DNA of 64,000 nucleotides. Source: Candidatus Tectimicrobiota bacterium (GTDB lineage: Bacteria; Tectomicrobia; Entotheonellia; Entotheonellales; Entotheonellaceae). Of the stretch, positions 18,806 through 30,848 are shown in pieces. A program made the position numbers and the translations under genes. A model generated the notes under the pieces. It searched no databases and was not told the origin of the DNA. It saw nothing but the letters and a program-made list of their open reading frames with translations. The stretch is taken from contig BPKO01000002.1 in assembly GCA_026005175.1 (NCBI GenBank), positions 342,501 to 406,500 on the forward strand, given 5' to 3'. Numbering within the stretch: position 1 is the first letter of the stretch; every line of letters begins with the position of its first letter.

Positions 18806-19959
18806 GGTCCGTGGCGTGCCATCACGTCCAGGAGGGCCAGCAGCCGCTGCACGGGCGCCACGTCGTGCACGCGTACCAGGGCCGCCCCCTGCAAGGCGGC
18901 GTACAGGACGCTGACCAGGGTGTCCTCGAGCCGGTCGCGCGCTGCCGGGGGCAGGTAGCGGGCCAGCAGCAGCTTGCGCGAGGTCCCCACCAGCAGCGGC
19001 TGGCCCAGGCTGCGGAAGTGGGCCAGGTCGCGCAGCAGGTCCAGGTTGTGGGCGCCGCGCTTGCCAAAGCCAAAGCCCGGGTCGAGGACGATGCGCTGGC
19101 GGTCGATGCCCTGCGCCATGGCGTAGCGCAGCCGAGCGGCAAGAAAGCCGTAGACGTCGTCGACGACGTGGTGGTACGTTGGGGCCTGTTGCATGGTGCG
19201 CGGCGTGCCCTGCATGTGCATGAGCACCACCGCTGCCTGGTGGCGGGCCAGCAGGGGCGCCATTTTGGGGTCGAAGCGCAGGGCGCTGATGTCGTTGACC
19301 ATCACCGCTCCGGCATCCAGCGCCGCTTCGGCCACGCGGGCGCGGTAGGTGTCCACCGACACCAGGGCGCCAAAGCGCTTGACGATTTCCCGTACCACGG
19401 GCACCACGCGCTGCCACTCCACCTCCGCCGGCACCGGCACGGCGCCAGGTCGCGACGACTGCCCGCCGACGTCGATGAGGTCGGCGCCGGCGCTGAGCAT
19501 GGCTTCGGCGTGCTTGAGGGCCTCCTCGGGGCGCAGGTAAAGGCCGCCGTCCGAAAACGAATCGGGGGTGACGTTGAGGATGCCCATGAGGCGCGGGCGG
19601 CTCAGGTCGAGAGTGGCTGACCCCAGCTGCAAGGTGCGGGGCGGCTCCTGCAGCAAGGCCAGGGCCGCTTCCAGGGCAGTGGCCACCGGCTGCAGCGCCG
19701 GCTGTGCCGCCGCGGCCTGCCCGAGCGTGCCGGGGAGGGCGGTGCTGCCGCCAAAAAGCACGTCCACCGTGTCGGGGTGGGCGCCCGGCGCACTACACCA
19801 CCAGCCGCCCTGCTGTGCCAGCCAGGCGGTAAACACTGCCGCGGTGGCCTGCGGCACGGCGATCAGCTTCCACACCTGCGCCAGCGGCGGAGCTGCCCCA
19901 CCCATGCGGGCCAGCTCGCGCGGCACGGCTTCGCCCTGGGGAAACACACGCGCGTACAT
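18802..19959 (-). CDS. folP: Dihydropteroate synthase with N-terminal extension
   Basis: 385 residues. The catalytic TIM barrel starts near residue 115 with LMGILNVTPDSFSDGG and continues with DVGGQSSRPGA, VMVNDISA, MHMQGTPRTM, LDPGFGFGK and GTSRK, all DHPS signatures. About 110 residues precede it, an extension seen in several deltaproteobacteria-like homologues (PRELARMG). It joins pABA to hydroxymethyl-dihydropterin pyrophosphate. ATG 19959 is chosen because the extension looks family-like, although no clear ribosome binding site precedes it; a start at a later Met is possible. It heads the folP-murD-lysK-folC run and is divergent from the flavoprotein gene. Confidence 0.9.
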   Translation of the reverse strand: MYARVFPQGEAVPRELARMGGAAPPLAQVWKLIAVPQATAAVFTAWLAQQGGWWCSAPGAHPDTVDVLFGGSTALPGTLGQAAAAQPALQPVATALEAALALLQEPPRTLQLGSATLDLSRPRLMGILNVTPDSFSDGGLYLRPEEALKHAEAMLSAGADLIDVGGQSSRPGAVPVPAEVEWQRVVPVVREIVKRFGALVSVDTYRARVAEAALDAGAVMVNDISALRFDPKMAPLLARHQAAVVLMHMQGTPRTMQQAPTYHHVVDDVYGFLAARLRYAMAQGIDRQRIVLDPGFGFGKRGAHNLDLLRDLAHFRSLGQPLLVGTSRKLLLARYLPPAARDRLEDTLVSVLYAALQGAALVRVHDVAPVQRLLALLDVMARHGP

Positions 19960-19977
19960 TTTGCTTGGCTCGGCGGC

Positions 19978-20022
19978 TTGTCGCACCCTGGCGTGCCTGC
20001 TATGCTTGCTGGTGGACCACCA
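19978..20022 (+). promoter_or_regulatory. Promoter and palindromic operator of the flavoprotein gene
   Basis: TTGTCG (19978-19983), a 17-base spacer ending in TGC, then TATGCT (20001-20006): an extended -10 sigma70-type promoter. Right after it, over the likely start of transcription, lies TGGTGGACCACCA (20010-20022), perfect 6-base arms around one base, a good place for a repressor. Confidence 0.6.
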
Positions 20023-20034
20023 CGGAGGTGCCGC

Positions 20035-21366
20035 ATGGATTGTACGGGATCCGCTGGGGTGCGGCAAGGGACGCGGCGGCGCGGCCGTGTCGACGTCACC
20101 GTCATCGGCGCTGGCCCGGCTGGCGCCCTGCTCGCTTACTGGCTGGCGGTGCGCGGCCTGCGCGTAGTGCTGGTGGAAAAGGCGCGTCTGCCGCGCGTCA
20201 AGCCCTGCGGCGGGGGTCTCACCCAGAGAACCGTCGCCTTGCTGCCCTTTGCCATCGATGCGGTGGTCGAACGCCGCGTGGCGCGGCTCGTCCTGACGCA
20301 GAACCTGCGGCGGCCCTTTGCCCGCACGTCTCCTACCCCTCTTGTCACTCTGGTCACGCGAAGCGACTTTGACGCCTTCTTGGTGCAGCAGGCAGCGGCG
20401 GCGGGGGCGCAGGTTTACGACGGCTGCCAGGTGACAGCGATCGAGGTGCAGCCGCGCGCGTTTGTCTTGCGCAGTCGCACCCTGGGCTGGGAGAGTCGCT
20501 ACCTGGCCTTTGCCGACGGCGCCCGCGGCACGCTGCGGCGCCGCCTGGGCTTTGCCGCCGTGGCGCCACACGATCTGGGCCTGGATCTGGTGCTGGCGCC
20601 GCCGGCGGGCCCCTGGGATCCCGAGACCCTCTACATCGACTGGGGCACTTGGCCGCAGGCCTACGCCTGGGCCTTTCCCAAAGCCGACCACTGGTCGGTG
20701 GGCGTTAAAGGTCCGGCGGCGCTGGGGCCGTACCTCGAGCAGTACTTGCGGGCTTTCCTGCGCCGCTGGGGGGTGGCGCCAGGCGACGAGCTGGCTTACC
20801 TGGCCCACATGCTGCCCACGCGCACCCCGGACTTGCCGCTGGTGCGGGGACGGGCGCTGGTGGTGGGCGATGCCGCCGGCCTGCTTGAGCCGTTTACCGG
20901 CGAAGGCATTTATTACGCGGTGCGCAGCGCCCAGCTGGCTGCCGAGGCGCTCAGCGCGGCCTGCGCCACCGACGCCGAGCCGCAGGCTTACGCTGAGGCC
21001 GTCGCCGCCACGCTCATGCCTGAGCTGGAAGGGGGACGGGCCTTGCAGCAGCTCTTTGACGCCTGGCCTTGGCTCTTTCACACCCTGCTGCGCTACCACC
21101 GGCGCTTCTGGCGGGCGATGACCAAAATCCTGCGGGGAGAGCGCGGCTTTGCCGACGTGCAGCGCGTGCTGCAGCACCACCCTTATTTGGTGCGGGCCCT
21201 GCGGTGGGCTGGCGCCTGGCAGCGGGCCCTCAGGCCAGCAGGTCGCGGATCACCCGTGCCGCTTCCTCCACCTGCGCGCGTGACACGTCGAGGTGGGTCA
21301 CCAGGCGCATGGTGGTGCGGTCGAGAGCCAGGGCCAGCACGCCGCGGGCGCGCATGGCCTGCATGA
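20035..21366 (+). CDS. Geranylgeranyl-reductase family FAD-dependent oxidoreductase
   Basis: 443 residues as read. The FAD-binding fold begins at about residue 20 ([19 protein letters not shown], then [20 protein letters not shown]), and the second FAD motif is [19 protein letters not shown]. The PCGGG signature and overall order fit the geranylgeranyl reductase family, which saturates isoprenoid chains of lipids, quinones or pigments. ATG 20035 follows CGGAGG. The final 137 bases run antisense into ltaE and look like non-coding continuation rich in Arg and Pro. The true C-terminus may be shorter; a one-base error in GGGCCC near 21225 would give a stop at 21283. Substrate unknown. Confidence 0.8.
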   Translation: MDCTGSAGVRQGTRRRGRVDVTVIGAGPAGALLAYWLAVRGLRVVLVEKARLPRVKPCGGGLTQRTVALLPFAIDAVVERRVARLVLTQNLRRPFARTSPTPLVTLVTRSDFDAFLVQQAAAAGAQVYDGCQVTAIEVQPRAFVLRSRTLGWESRYLAFADGARGTLRRRLGFAAVAPHDLGLDLVLAPPAGPWDPETLYIDWGTWPQAYAWAFPKADHWSVGVKGPAALGPYLEQYLRAFLRRWGVAPGDELAYLAHMLPTRTPDLPLVRGRALVVGDAAGLLEPFTGEGIYYAVRSAQLAAEALSAACATDAEPQAYAEAVAATLMPELEGGRALQQLFDAWPWLFHTLLRYHRRFWRAMTKILRGERGFADVQRVLQHHPYLVRALRWAGAWQRALRPAGRGSPVPLPPPARVTRRGGSPGAWWCGREPGPARRGRAWPA

Positions 21367-22264
21367 GGGCAAAGGCGTCGAGGCGGGCGGTGGCCAGGTC
21401 GAGGCGCAGGTAGACCATGTTGGTTTCCACCTCGGCCGGGTCAAGCAGCACACCGCGCAGGCCGTAGAGGCGTTCGGCCAGCAGCTTGGCGTGCTGGTGG
21501 TCCTCGGCCAGCCGTTCCACGTTGTGCTCCAGGGCGTAGAGGCCGGCCGCGGCGAGGATGCCGGCCTGGCGCATGCCGCCGCCAAACATCTTGCGGTAGC
21601 GCCGGGCACGCTTGATAAAGTCGGCACTGGCGGCGATCACCGAGCCCACCGGTGCTCCCAGCCCTTTGGAGAGGCACAGGGTGCAGCTGTCGAAGTATTG
21701 CGTGTACGCCGGCGCCGGCAGGCCGGTCGCCACGCAGGCGTTGAGCAGCCGGGCGCCGTCGAGGTGCATGGCCAGGCCGTGCGCGCGCGCCACGGCGTGG
21801 ATGGCGCGGATGTGCTCCAGGGGGTAAATGCTGCCGCCGCCGCGGTTGTGGGTGTTTTCCAGGCAAATGAGGCGCGTGGGGGCGTGGTGGACGTCCTCGC
21901 CGCTGCGAATGACCCGGGCCACCTGCTCGGCGGTGAGGATGCCGCGCACGCCGTCAAGGAGCTGCACCTGCACCCCGGAGAGGGCGGCAAGGGCGCCCGA
22001 CTCGTTGGCAAAGGGGTGGCTGGTGCGCTCCATGATGATCTCGTCGCCGGGCTGGGTGTGGACTTTGATGCAGATCTGGTTGGCCATGGTGCCCGAGGGC
22101 ACAAAGAGGGCCGCTTCCTTGCCCAGCAGCTGCGCCGCCACTTCCTCCAGGCGGTTGACCGTGGGGTCTTCGCCAAAGACGTCGTCGCCCACTTCTGCTG
22201 CTGCCATGGCCTGGCGCATGCCGGGGGAGGGCTTGGTGACCGTGTCGCTGCGCAAGTCGATCAT
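21230..22264 (-). CDS. ltaE: Low-specificity threonine aldolase
   Basis: 344 residues, a fold-type I PLP enzyme. [19 protein letters not shown] at the N-terminus, [30 protein letters not shown] and the PLP lysine in [12 protein letters not shown] are diagnostic. It cleaves L-threonine and allo-threonine to glycine and acetaldehyde. The ATG at 22264 overlaps the dapF stop as ATGA and gives the canonical N-terminus; an in-frame ATG 9 bases upstream (22273) is an alternative. It is the last gene of anmK-slt-DUF123-dapF-ltaE. Confidence 0.92.
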   Translation of the reverse strand: MIDLRSDTVTKPSPGMRQAMAAAEVGDDVFGEDPTVNRLEEVAAQLLGKEAALFVPSGTMANQICIKVHTQPGDEIIMERTSHPFANESGALAALSGVQVQLLDGVRGILTAEQVARVIRSGEDVHHAPTRLICLENTHNRGGGSIYPLEHIRAIHAVARAHGLAMHLDGARLLNACVATGLPAPAYTQYFDSCTLCLSKGLGAPVGSVIAASADFIKRARRYRKMFGGGMRQAGILAAAGLYALEHNVERLAEDHQHAKLLAERLYGLRGVLLDPAEVETNMVYLRLDLATARLDAFALMQAMRARGVLALALDRTTMRLVTHLDVSRAQVEEAARVIRDLLA

Positions 22265-23112
22265 CGCTGCCATGCCTTTTCGTCGAGCCACTCGCCGCGG
22301 AAGACTTCCACCGCCGGGCCGGTCATGAACACGTGGTTGCTCGCCGCGTCCCACTCGAGCTCGAGCGCGCCGCCGGGCAGGTGCACGGTTACCTGGCGCT
22401 CGGCTTTGCCCGCCAGGTGCGCCGCCACGGCGGCCGCGGCGGCGCCGGTGCCGCAGGCCAGGGTCTCGCCCGAGCCCCGCTCCCAGACGCGCAGGCGCAG
22501 GCGGTGCGGGTCGAGGACCTGCACGAACTCGGCATTGACGCCGCGGGGAAAAGCGGGGTGGTGCTCAAACCGCGGCCCCCAGTGCGCCACCGGGAAGCCC
22601 TCTACGTCTTCGACGAAGACCACGCAGTGCGGGTTGCCCATCGACACCGCGGTGACAAGGAAGCGTTCCCCGTCGACGTGCAGCGGTTCTTGCAGCACGG
22701 GGCCTGCGGGGCCTTGCATGGGGATGTCGGCGCGCTGCAGGCGAGGCTCGCCCATGTCGACGCGTACCGCCTCCACGCGGCCGTCTTTCACCGTCAGGCG
22801 CAGCTCCAGAATGCCGGCCCCGGTTTCGACTTGCAGGGTGGTCTTGCGCGTCAGGCCGTGGTCGTAGACGTACTTGGCCAGGCAGCGGATGCCGTTGCCG
22901 CACATTTCGGCTTCGCTGCCGTCGGCGTTAAAGATGCGCATGCGGAAGTCGGCGCGCGTCGAAGGCAGGATGAGGATGAGGCCGTCGCTGCCGATGCCGA
23001 AGTGGCGGTCGCTGACCACGCGCGCCACTGCTGCCGGGTCGGCGAGCGTTTCTTCAAAGCCGTTGACGTAGATGTAATCGTTGCCGAGGCCGTGCATTTT
23101 GGTGAACTTCAT
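22261..23112 (-). CDS. dapF: Diaminopimelate epimerase
   Basis: 283 residues. Starts [16 protein letters not shown], the typical DapF N-terminus. Both catalytic cysteines are present: [16 protein letters not shown] and [14 protein letters not shown]. It interconverts LL- and meso-diaminopimelate, the latter being the crosslinking residue of Gram-negative peptidoglycan and the lysine precursor. Its start overlaps the DUF123 stop by 4 bases and its stop overlaps ltaE by 4, so the genes are translationally coupled. Placement after slt and anmK ties DAP supply to wall turnover. Confidence 0.95.
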   Translation of the reverse strand: MKFTKMHGLGNDYIYVNGFEETLADPAAVARVVSDRHFGIGSDGLILILPSTRADFRMRIFNADGSEAEMCGNGIRCLAKYVYDHGLTRKTTLQVETGAGILELRLTVKDGRVEAVRVDMGEPRLQRADIPMQGPAGPVLQEPLHVDGERFLVTAVSMGNPHCVVFVEDVEGFPVAHWGPRFEHHPAFPRGVNAEFVQVLDPHRLRLRVWERGSGETLACGTGAAAAAVAAHLAGKAERQVTVHLPGGALELEWDAASNHVFMTGPAVEVFRGEWLDEKAWQR

Positions 23113-23552
23113 GGCCGCACTCCTGACGCCAGGCGCCACGGCGGGCGCCGCCTGCCGGGGTAATATAGCAAATGGCTGGCGCAGGCACAATCCGAAGCCC
23201 CAAAGCCGCGTACCACGGGGCGTCCGTGGCAGGCCAGCTGGCGGTTGAGCAGGCACTCGGGCCAGGTGTCGCCCGCGTACACCTGCCAGGCCAGCACGCG
23301 CACGTGCGGCCGCAGGTAGTCAAGATGCCAGTGGCGGGTCGCGGCGCCGTGCAGGTGCCGGTGCAGCCGCGCCCGCAGCGCCCGCCGGGCCCGGCCCGTG
23401 TAGGTGTAGTAGCCGCGGGGAAAGGCGCACTCCCCCAGGGCGCCGATGTGCAGCCGCTGCGGCACCGGCAGCCACAGCAGCAGCGTGTAGGTGCCGCCGG
23501 GGGGCAAGGGCGCAGCGTCAAGAGCGCGACACAGCTGTGTACAGGCGTGCAT
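23109..23552 (-). CDS. DUF123 / GIY-YIG-like small protein
   Basis: 147 residues from ATG 23552. The body matches the DUF123 pattern: [42 protein letters not shown] and [19 protein letters not shown]123 proteins are distant GIY-YIG nuclease relatives of unknown job, sometimes fused to endonuclease III or RecJ-like proteins. With this start the gene overlaps the 3' end of slt by 35 bases; a TTG at 23507 right before the conserved core would remove the overlap. The stop overlaps the dapF start (ATGA). A nuclease-like gene inside a wall operon is unexplained. Confidence 0.75.
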   Translation of the reverse strand: MHACTQLCRALDAAPLPPGGTYTLLLWLPVPQRLHIGALGECAFPRGYYTYTGRARRALRARLHRHLHGAATRHWHLDYLRPHVRVLAWQVYAGDTWPECLLNRQLACHGRPVVRGFGASDCACASHLLYYPGRRRPPWRLASGVRP

Positions 23553-25702
23553 AGACGGCCAGGTTGCGCAGCACGAGCTTGACATAAAGGCGCGTGGCCT
23601 CAATCGGCAAGCGCTCGATGAACTCGTCGGGCGGCCGCTCCCCCCACGCTTGCTGCCAGGCCGTGGCGCGGCGCGGGCCGGCGTGGTAGGCAGCCAAGGC
23701 CAGCACCAAGTTGCCCTCGTAGCGCTGCAGCAGCGAGGCCAGGTAGTGGGTCCCCAGGGCGAGGTTGGCCTCCGGCCGGTGGAGGGCGGCCCGCGAAGGC
23801 CGCGGCCAGCGCAGCTGGCGCGCCACGTCGCGCGCCGTGGCCGGCATAAGCTGCATCAGGCCGCGCGCGCCGGCAGGGGAGACGGCCAGGGGATCGAAGG
23901 CGCTTTCTTGCCGCATGACGCTCAGCACCAGGTAGGGGTCGAGGCCGGTGCGCTGCGCTTGCCGCTGCACCGTTTCCCAGAAGAGGCGCGGGTAGAGAAG
24001 TTCCCAGAAGCGCCCCGGCAGGCGGCGCACTTCGGCCGCTGGCAAGTCGGCGACCAGGGCATTGAGCAGGCGGAAGGCGGGCAGGTAGTGGCCGCTGGCG
24101 GCCAGCAGCTCGGCCACGAAGAAGCGGTGCGCCGGGGTGTCGGGCAGCAGCCGCTGCAGTGCCGCCGCCTCGCGGGCAGCCAGGGCGTGGAGCTGCAGAG
24201 CTTGCAGCTCGCGCACCCGCTGCAGGTGAAAAGCCGCGCGGCTGTCCGCGGCCGGGGCAGGAGGCGGCGCCGGGGTGTCGCCGTCCAGGAGCGCCTCGCT
24301 CAAGGGATCGGCCACCGGGATGCCCAGTTCTTGCAGGCGTGCCTGGGCCTGCAGGCCGTAGTAGTGTACCGGGTAGGCTTCTGCCAGTTGCCGGTAAAGG
24401 GACGCCGCCGCCTGCGTTTTCCCGCTTTCTTGCAGCGCGCGTGCTTGCCAGTAAAGGGCGCGTGGCAGCACGGGAGAGTCGGGAAAGCGCTGGCGCAGCG
24501 CCTGCCACAGCCGGGCGGCGGTGCGGTAGCGCTGCAGTCGGTAGTGCAGCCAGCCGGCCTGCCACTGGCTCTCTGCCGCTTCGGGGTGGGTGGGAAAGTC
24601 GCGCGCCAGCTGCGCGTAGAGCTTGGCGGCGCGCGTGAGGTGCTGCCGCTCGGCCAACAGTGTCGCCAGGTCGAGCAAGGCCTGGGCTGCCCAAGGCGAG
24701 CGCGGGTGAGCAGCGATGAGGCGGCGGAGCTGGCGTTCGCTGTGTGCGGTGTGCCCTTGGCGCCGGTGGACCACGGCGAGCCAGTAGTGGGCAGCGGCTA
24801 CGTGTTCGCCGTGCGGGTAGCGGCGCAACACCTGGTGCAGCAAGGTGTGGGCCAGGGCCAGGCGCCCTCGCCGCAGGGCGGCTTCGCCACGCGCCAAGAG
24901 CACGCGCGCCGCCAGAGAAGGGGGCAGCTTGGCAGCGTGCAGCAAGTCCAGGCGGCGCTCCACTTCTTCCCACTGGCCGGCCTGCATCAGGGCCTCGAGG
25001 CTGGCCAGTAAGCGCTCGGGCGCCAGTGGCGGCCGCTGCTCTGATGGTCCCTGCGCCCACAGCCGGTGGCTGCGCCGCAGCGCCGCCGCGGCCCGGGGGT
25101 AGCGCGGATACGTCTCGCCCAGCCGCTGCCAGGTGCGGGCGGCTCGGGGGAGGTCGCCCAGCGCTTCAAAGACCTGGGCCAGCAGAGCCAGCGCATCTGG
25201 GGTGTCGGGGTGGCCGGGATAGGAAGCCAGCCACTGCTCAAGCGTGGCACGCGCCACCGCCGCCTGCCCCAGCCGGGCCTGCACCTCGGCCAGGGTGAGC
25301 TGGCAAGCAGGCAAGTGCAGGCTGAAGGGGTAGCGCTCCGCCAGGGTGGCTACCGTCTCCTGGAGGGGCTCCAGCAGGTCCTGTGCCGCGTGGGCCCTGC
25401 ACCAGCTCCCAGGCGGCGTAGTCGGCCAGAGGCGGGTAGGCGTCAAACACCCGCTGGAAGTCGGCCAGCGCCGCTTCCGGGTTGCCGTGGCGCTGGTAGA
25501 GCAGGGCCCGCAGGAAAAGGAGGCGGCCGTGCGCTGGCGCCGCCGGCGTGGCGGCGTCAAAGTCGCCAAGCAGCCGCAGCGCTTCCTGCCCGTTGCCTTC
25601 GGCTTGCAGGGCCAGGGCGCGCGCAAGCAGCGCGTCCGGCGAAGCCACCGCGGCGCCGTAGCTCAAGAGCACGACAAGAAGCAGACACAGCGAGCGCGGC
25701 AT
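23518..25702 (-). CDS. slt: Soluble lytic murein transglycosylase with TPR-like region (one frameshift)
   Basis: 727 residues after removal of one base in GGGCCC (25392-25397). A signal peptide (LCLLLVVLLSYGAAVASP) sends it to the periplasm. A long superhelical TPR-like region (about 30-560) is followed by the Slt catalytic domain: VMRQESAFDPLAVSPAGARG with the catalytic Glu, GLMQLMPATA, and ALAAYHAGP. It cuts the MurNAc-GlcNAc bond, releasing 1,6-anhydroMurNAc products. That is exactly the substrate type of AnmK, encoded 9 bases upstream on the same strand, so the pair makes sense as a recycling unit. Confidence 0.9.
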
Positions 25703-25711
25703 ACGCCCTCC

Positions 25712-26890
25712 TTACCTGGGTGGCACGATTTTGCCCAGCACCACGGCACGCCGAGCCCCGGTGGCGCAAGGCACGTTGGCCGCCTGGCCGTGGATCGTCT
25801 CGTTGGCCAAAATGGCAAAGAGAATGGCCTCCAGCGCCTCATTGGGGTAGCCGTAGTCCTCTGGCGTGGTCACCAGCAGCGGCTGCAGGCGCTGCCGCAG
25901 CAGCTGCATGAGCACGGGGTTGGCCGCCCCGCCTCCGCAGACCACCACCTCGGCAATGGGCCAGCGGGGAAAAATAAAGCGCCGGTAGTTGGCATAGATC
26001 GCTTCCACGGTAAAGGCGGTGCAGGTGCGCACCACGTCGGCCGGCGCCAGCCCCAGCGCCTGGCTGCGGGCCAGCACCTCGCGCCACAGGGCCGGGCCAA
26101 AGGTCTCGCGTCCGGTGGCCTTGGGCGGCGGCTGCTGGAGGAAAGGATGCTGCAAGAGCTCGGCCAGCAGTCCTTCGTGCACCGTCCCCTGGGCGGCCAG
26201 GGCGCCATTGGCGTCGTAGTGCCGGGTGCCGCCGCTGAAGTGGCGCACCGCTTCGTCAATAAGTACGTTGCCCGGGCCGGTGTCGAAGGCCAGGGGCACG
26301 GTGCCCTCGGCCAGCACGGTGACGTTGGCCATGCCGCCGATGTTCTGTACGGCTTTGGGGCGGGACGGGTCGGCAAAGAGCAGGGCGTGGCCGTAAGGCG
26401 CCAGGGGGGCGCCGAGGCCACCCGCCGCCATGTCGCGCGGGCGAAAGTCGGCCACCGTGGTGATGCCGGTGCGCTCGGCGATGACGCACGGCTCACCCAG
26501 CTGCAGCGTGGAAGGCAAGCGGGTGGGGGTGGCCTGCGGCAGGTGATAGACCGTCTGGCCGTGCGAGCCAATGAGGTCGACCTCGGCCGGCGTGAGCCCG
26601 GCGCGGGCGATAAGGGCCAGCGCGGCCTCGGCAAAGCAGTGGCCCAGGGCGAAGTTCAGGTGGCAGAGGAGCTCCACGTGCCCGGTGGCCGGCTCGCAGG
26701 CCGCCAGGATCTGCTGGCGCAAGGGCTCAGGATAAGGGTAGGTGGCGTGGGCCAGCACCCGCACCCGCGTGGCCCGGCCGTAGCCGTGCAGCTCCACCAG
26801 GGCGGCGTCCACCCCATCGGCCGAGGTCCCGGACATCAAGCCTACGACGCGTTTGGTGGGGCGTGAGCAGAGCGCAGTCCAGAAGGCCAT
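25712..26890 (-). CDS. anmK: Anhydro-N-acetylmuramic acid kinase
   Basis: 392 residues. N-terminal ATP-binding motif GLMSGTSADGVDAALVE; later DLIGSHGQTVYHLP, QLGEPCVIAERTGI with VADFRPRDMAAGG, NIGGMANVT, FDTGPGN and VVCGGGAANPVLM. This is the hexokinase/actin-fold AnmK family. It cleaves the anhydro ring of anhMurNAc and phosphorylates it to MurNAc-6-phosphate during wall recycling. ATG 26890 is chosen by fit to the conserved start of the family. It is the first gene of the operon running to ltaE, divergent from lon. Confidence 0.93.
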   Translation of the reverse strand: MAFWTALCSRPTKRVVGLMSGTSADGVDAALVELHGYGRATRVRVLAHATYPYPEPLRQQILAACEPATGHVELLCHLNFALGHCFAEAALALIARAGLTPAEVDLIGSHGQTVYHLPQATPTRLPSTLQLGEPCVIAERTGITTVADFRPRDMAAGGLGAPLAPYGHALLFADPSRPKAVQNIGGMANVTVLAEGTVPLAFDTGPGNVLIDEAVRHFSGGTRHYDANGALAAQGTVHEGLLAELLQHPFLQQPPPKATGRETFGPALWREVLARSQALGLAPADVVRTCTAFTVEAIYANYRRFIFPRWPIAEVVVCGGGAANPVLMQLLRQRLQPLLVTTPEDYGYPNEALEAILFAILANETIHGQAANVPCATGARRAVVLGKIVPPR

Positions 26891-26981
26891 CGCGCTCCCG
26901 CAGGAAAGGCAATGGTGCAGGCCGCTGCAGAGGATGGCAACCCGTCCCCGCTGAAAGGATTGTGGCAGAGGCAAGCGCGCG

Positions 26982-27028
26982 CTGTCAAGCGTTCTCGCCT
27001 TGACAGGCCACTGCCGGCCGCGTACGCT
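26982..27028 (+). promoter_or_regulatory. lon promoter with overlapping inverted repeat
   Basis: TTGACA (27000-27005), 17-base spacer, TACGCT (27023-27028) make a sigma70-type promoter for lon. A perfect inverted repeat, CTGTCAAG (26982-26989), nine bases, CTTGACAG (26999-27006), covers the -35 box. The N9 spacing matches that of the CIRCE element bound by HrcA, but the arm sequence differs from CIRCE. A heat-shock-type repressor site is the natural guess. Confidence 0.6.
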
Positions 27029-27077
27029 AACGGGCGGCCCTTGGTCGTGATACGGGACGGGAAGAAAGGAGTAAGCA

Positions 27078-29488
<2,411 letters not shown>

Positions 29489-29492
<4 letters not shown>

Positions 29493-30718
29493 ACCACCCG
29501 CACCCGGTGGTAGCGCTTCTTGCCGGCGCGCAGCATCAGCACGCCGTCGCGCACGTCGGCCGGGGTGAGCACCACCTCGGTGTGGGTAACACGGGCGCCG
29601 TTGAGCTGGCAGCCTCCCTGCTGGATGAGGCGCCGCGCCGCGCTCTTGGAAGGGGCCAGGCCGGTTTCGACCAGCAAGTCGACCAGCGGCAAGCCGGCGG
29701 CCAGCCGCGCCTTGGGCACGCAAGTCTCGGGCATACCCTCGGCGTCTTTGCCCTCGCGGAACAGGGCGCGGGCTGCCGCGCGGGCTTGCTCTGCCGCCGC
29801 CATGCCGTGGGTGAGGGCGGTGGCTTCAAAAGCCAGCACTTCTTTGGCCTCGCGGATGGCGGCGCCCCCAAGGGCGCTCAAGCGGGCGATTTCGCTGCGC
29901 GGCAGCAGCGTGTAGTAGTTGAGAAAGCGCGGCACGTCACGGTCGTCGACGTTAATCCAGAACTGGTAGAACTCGTAAGGCGAGACAAGGGCAGCGTCGA
30001 GCCACACTGCCCCGGCGGCGGTTTTGCCCATTTTCTGCCCGCTGGCGGTGGTAATGAGGGGAAACGTCATGGCAAAGGCCTCGCCGCGGGCCACGCGGCG
30101 GATGAGGTCCACCCCGGCCACCATGTTGCCCCACTGGTCGTCGCCCCCCAGCTGCAAGAGGCAGCCGTAGCGCTGGTAGAGGACCAGGAAGTCGTAGGCT
30201 TGCAGCACCTGGTAGTTGAACTCCAGGAAAGAAAGACCGGTTTCCAGGCGCTGCCGGTAGGTCTCAAAAGAAAGCATGCGGTTGACGCTGAAGTGGCGGC
30301 CGATGTCGCGCAGGAAGTCGATGTACTTGAGCTCTTCGAGCCACTCGGCATTGTTGAGCACGAGCGCGGCGTTTTCTCCCTCAAAGCGCAAGTAGCGGCG
30401 AAGTTGCGCTTCGAGGGCGCGCGCGTTGGCCGCCAGCGTCTGGCGCGACAGCAGCTGCCGCATCTCGGTCTTGCCGCTGGGGTCGCCGATGAGGCCAGTG
30501 CCGCCGCCGAGAATGGCAATGGGGCGGTGGCCCGCCCGCTGCAGGTGCACCATGGCCATGATGGGCACCAGGTTGCCCACGTGGAAGCTGGGTGCCGTGG
30601 GATCAAAGCCCACGTAAAACGTCACCCGCTCCTTGCCCAGGCGTTGCCGCAGCACCTCGCCGTGGGTGACTTGCTGGATGAAGCCGCGCGCTTGCAGTTC
30701 GTCAAAGACATTGTCCAT
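29489..30718 (-). CDS. tyrS: Tyrosyl-tRNA synthetase
   Basis: 409 residues. Class I Rossmann fold with the HIGH-type motif in FDPTAPSFHVGNLVP, tyrosine pocket GGDDQWGNM, and the KMSKS-type loop QKMGKTAAGAVWLD. An S4 RNA-binding domain ends the protein (SKSAARRLIQQGGCQLNG). The HVGN and KMGKT forms mark the longer TyrZ-like branch rather than E. coli-type TyrS. ATG 30718 starts the conserved body; it is divergent from mutS. Confidence 0.94.
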
Positions 30719-30794
30719 AAGCGCTGCCGTGTGCGGATGGTCTCGCCACAGAACTGTACACGACTCCGGCGCCCCGCGCAACAGCCCCTCCCCC

Positions 30795-30823
30795 TTGTCA
30801 GGCTGCGGCGGCTGTGCTAGCGT
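30795..30823 (+). promoter_or_regulatory. mutS promoter
   Basis: TTGTCA (30795-30800), 17-base spacer ending in TGC, TAGCGT (30818-30823): extended -10 promoter 26 bases ahead of the mutS ATG. Confidence 0.55.
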
Positions 30824-30848
30824 CTCAGCACCAGCCAGAGGAAGTGGC

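Noticed and set aside
16385-18958. Long plus-strand frames opposite lysK and murD
   Set aside because: Shadow frames of conserved enzymes in GC-rich DNA.
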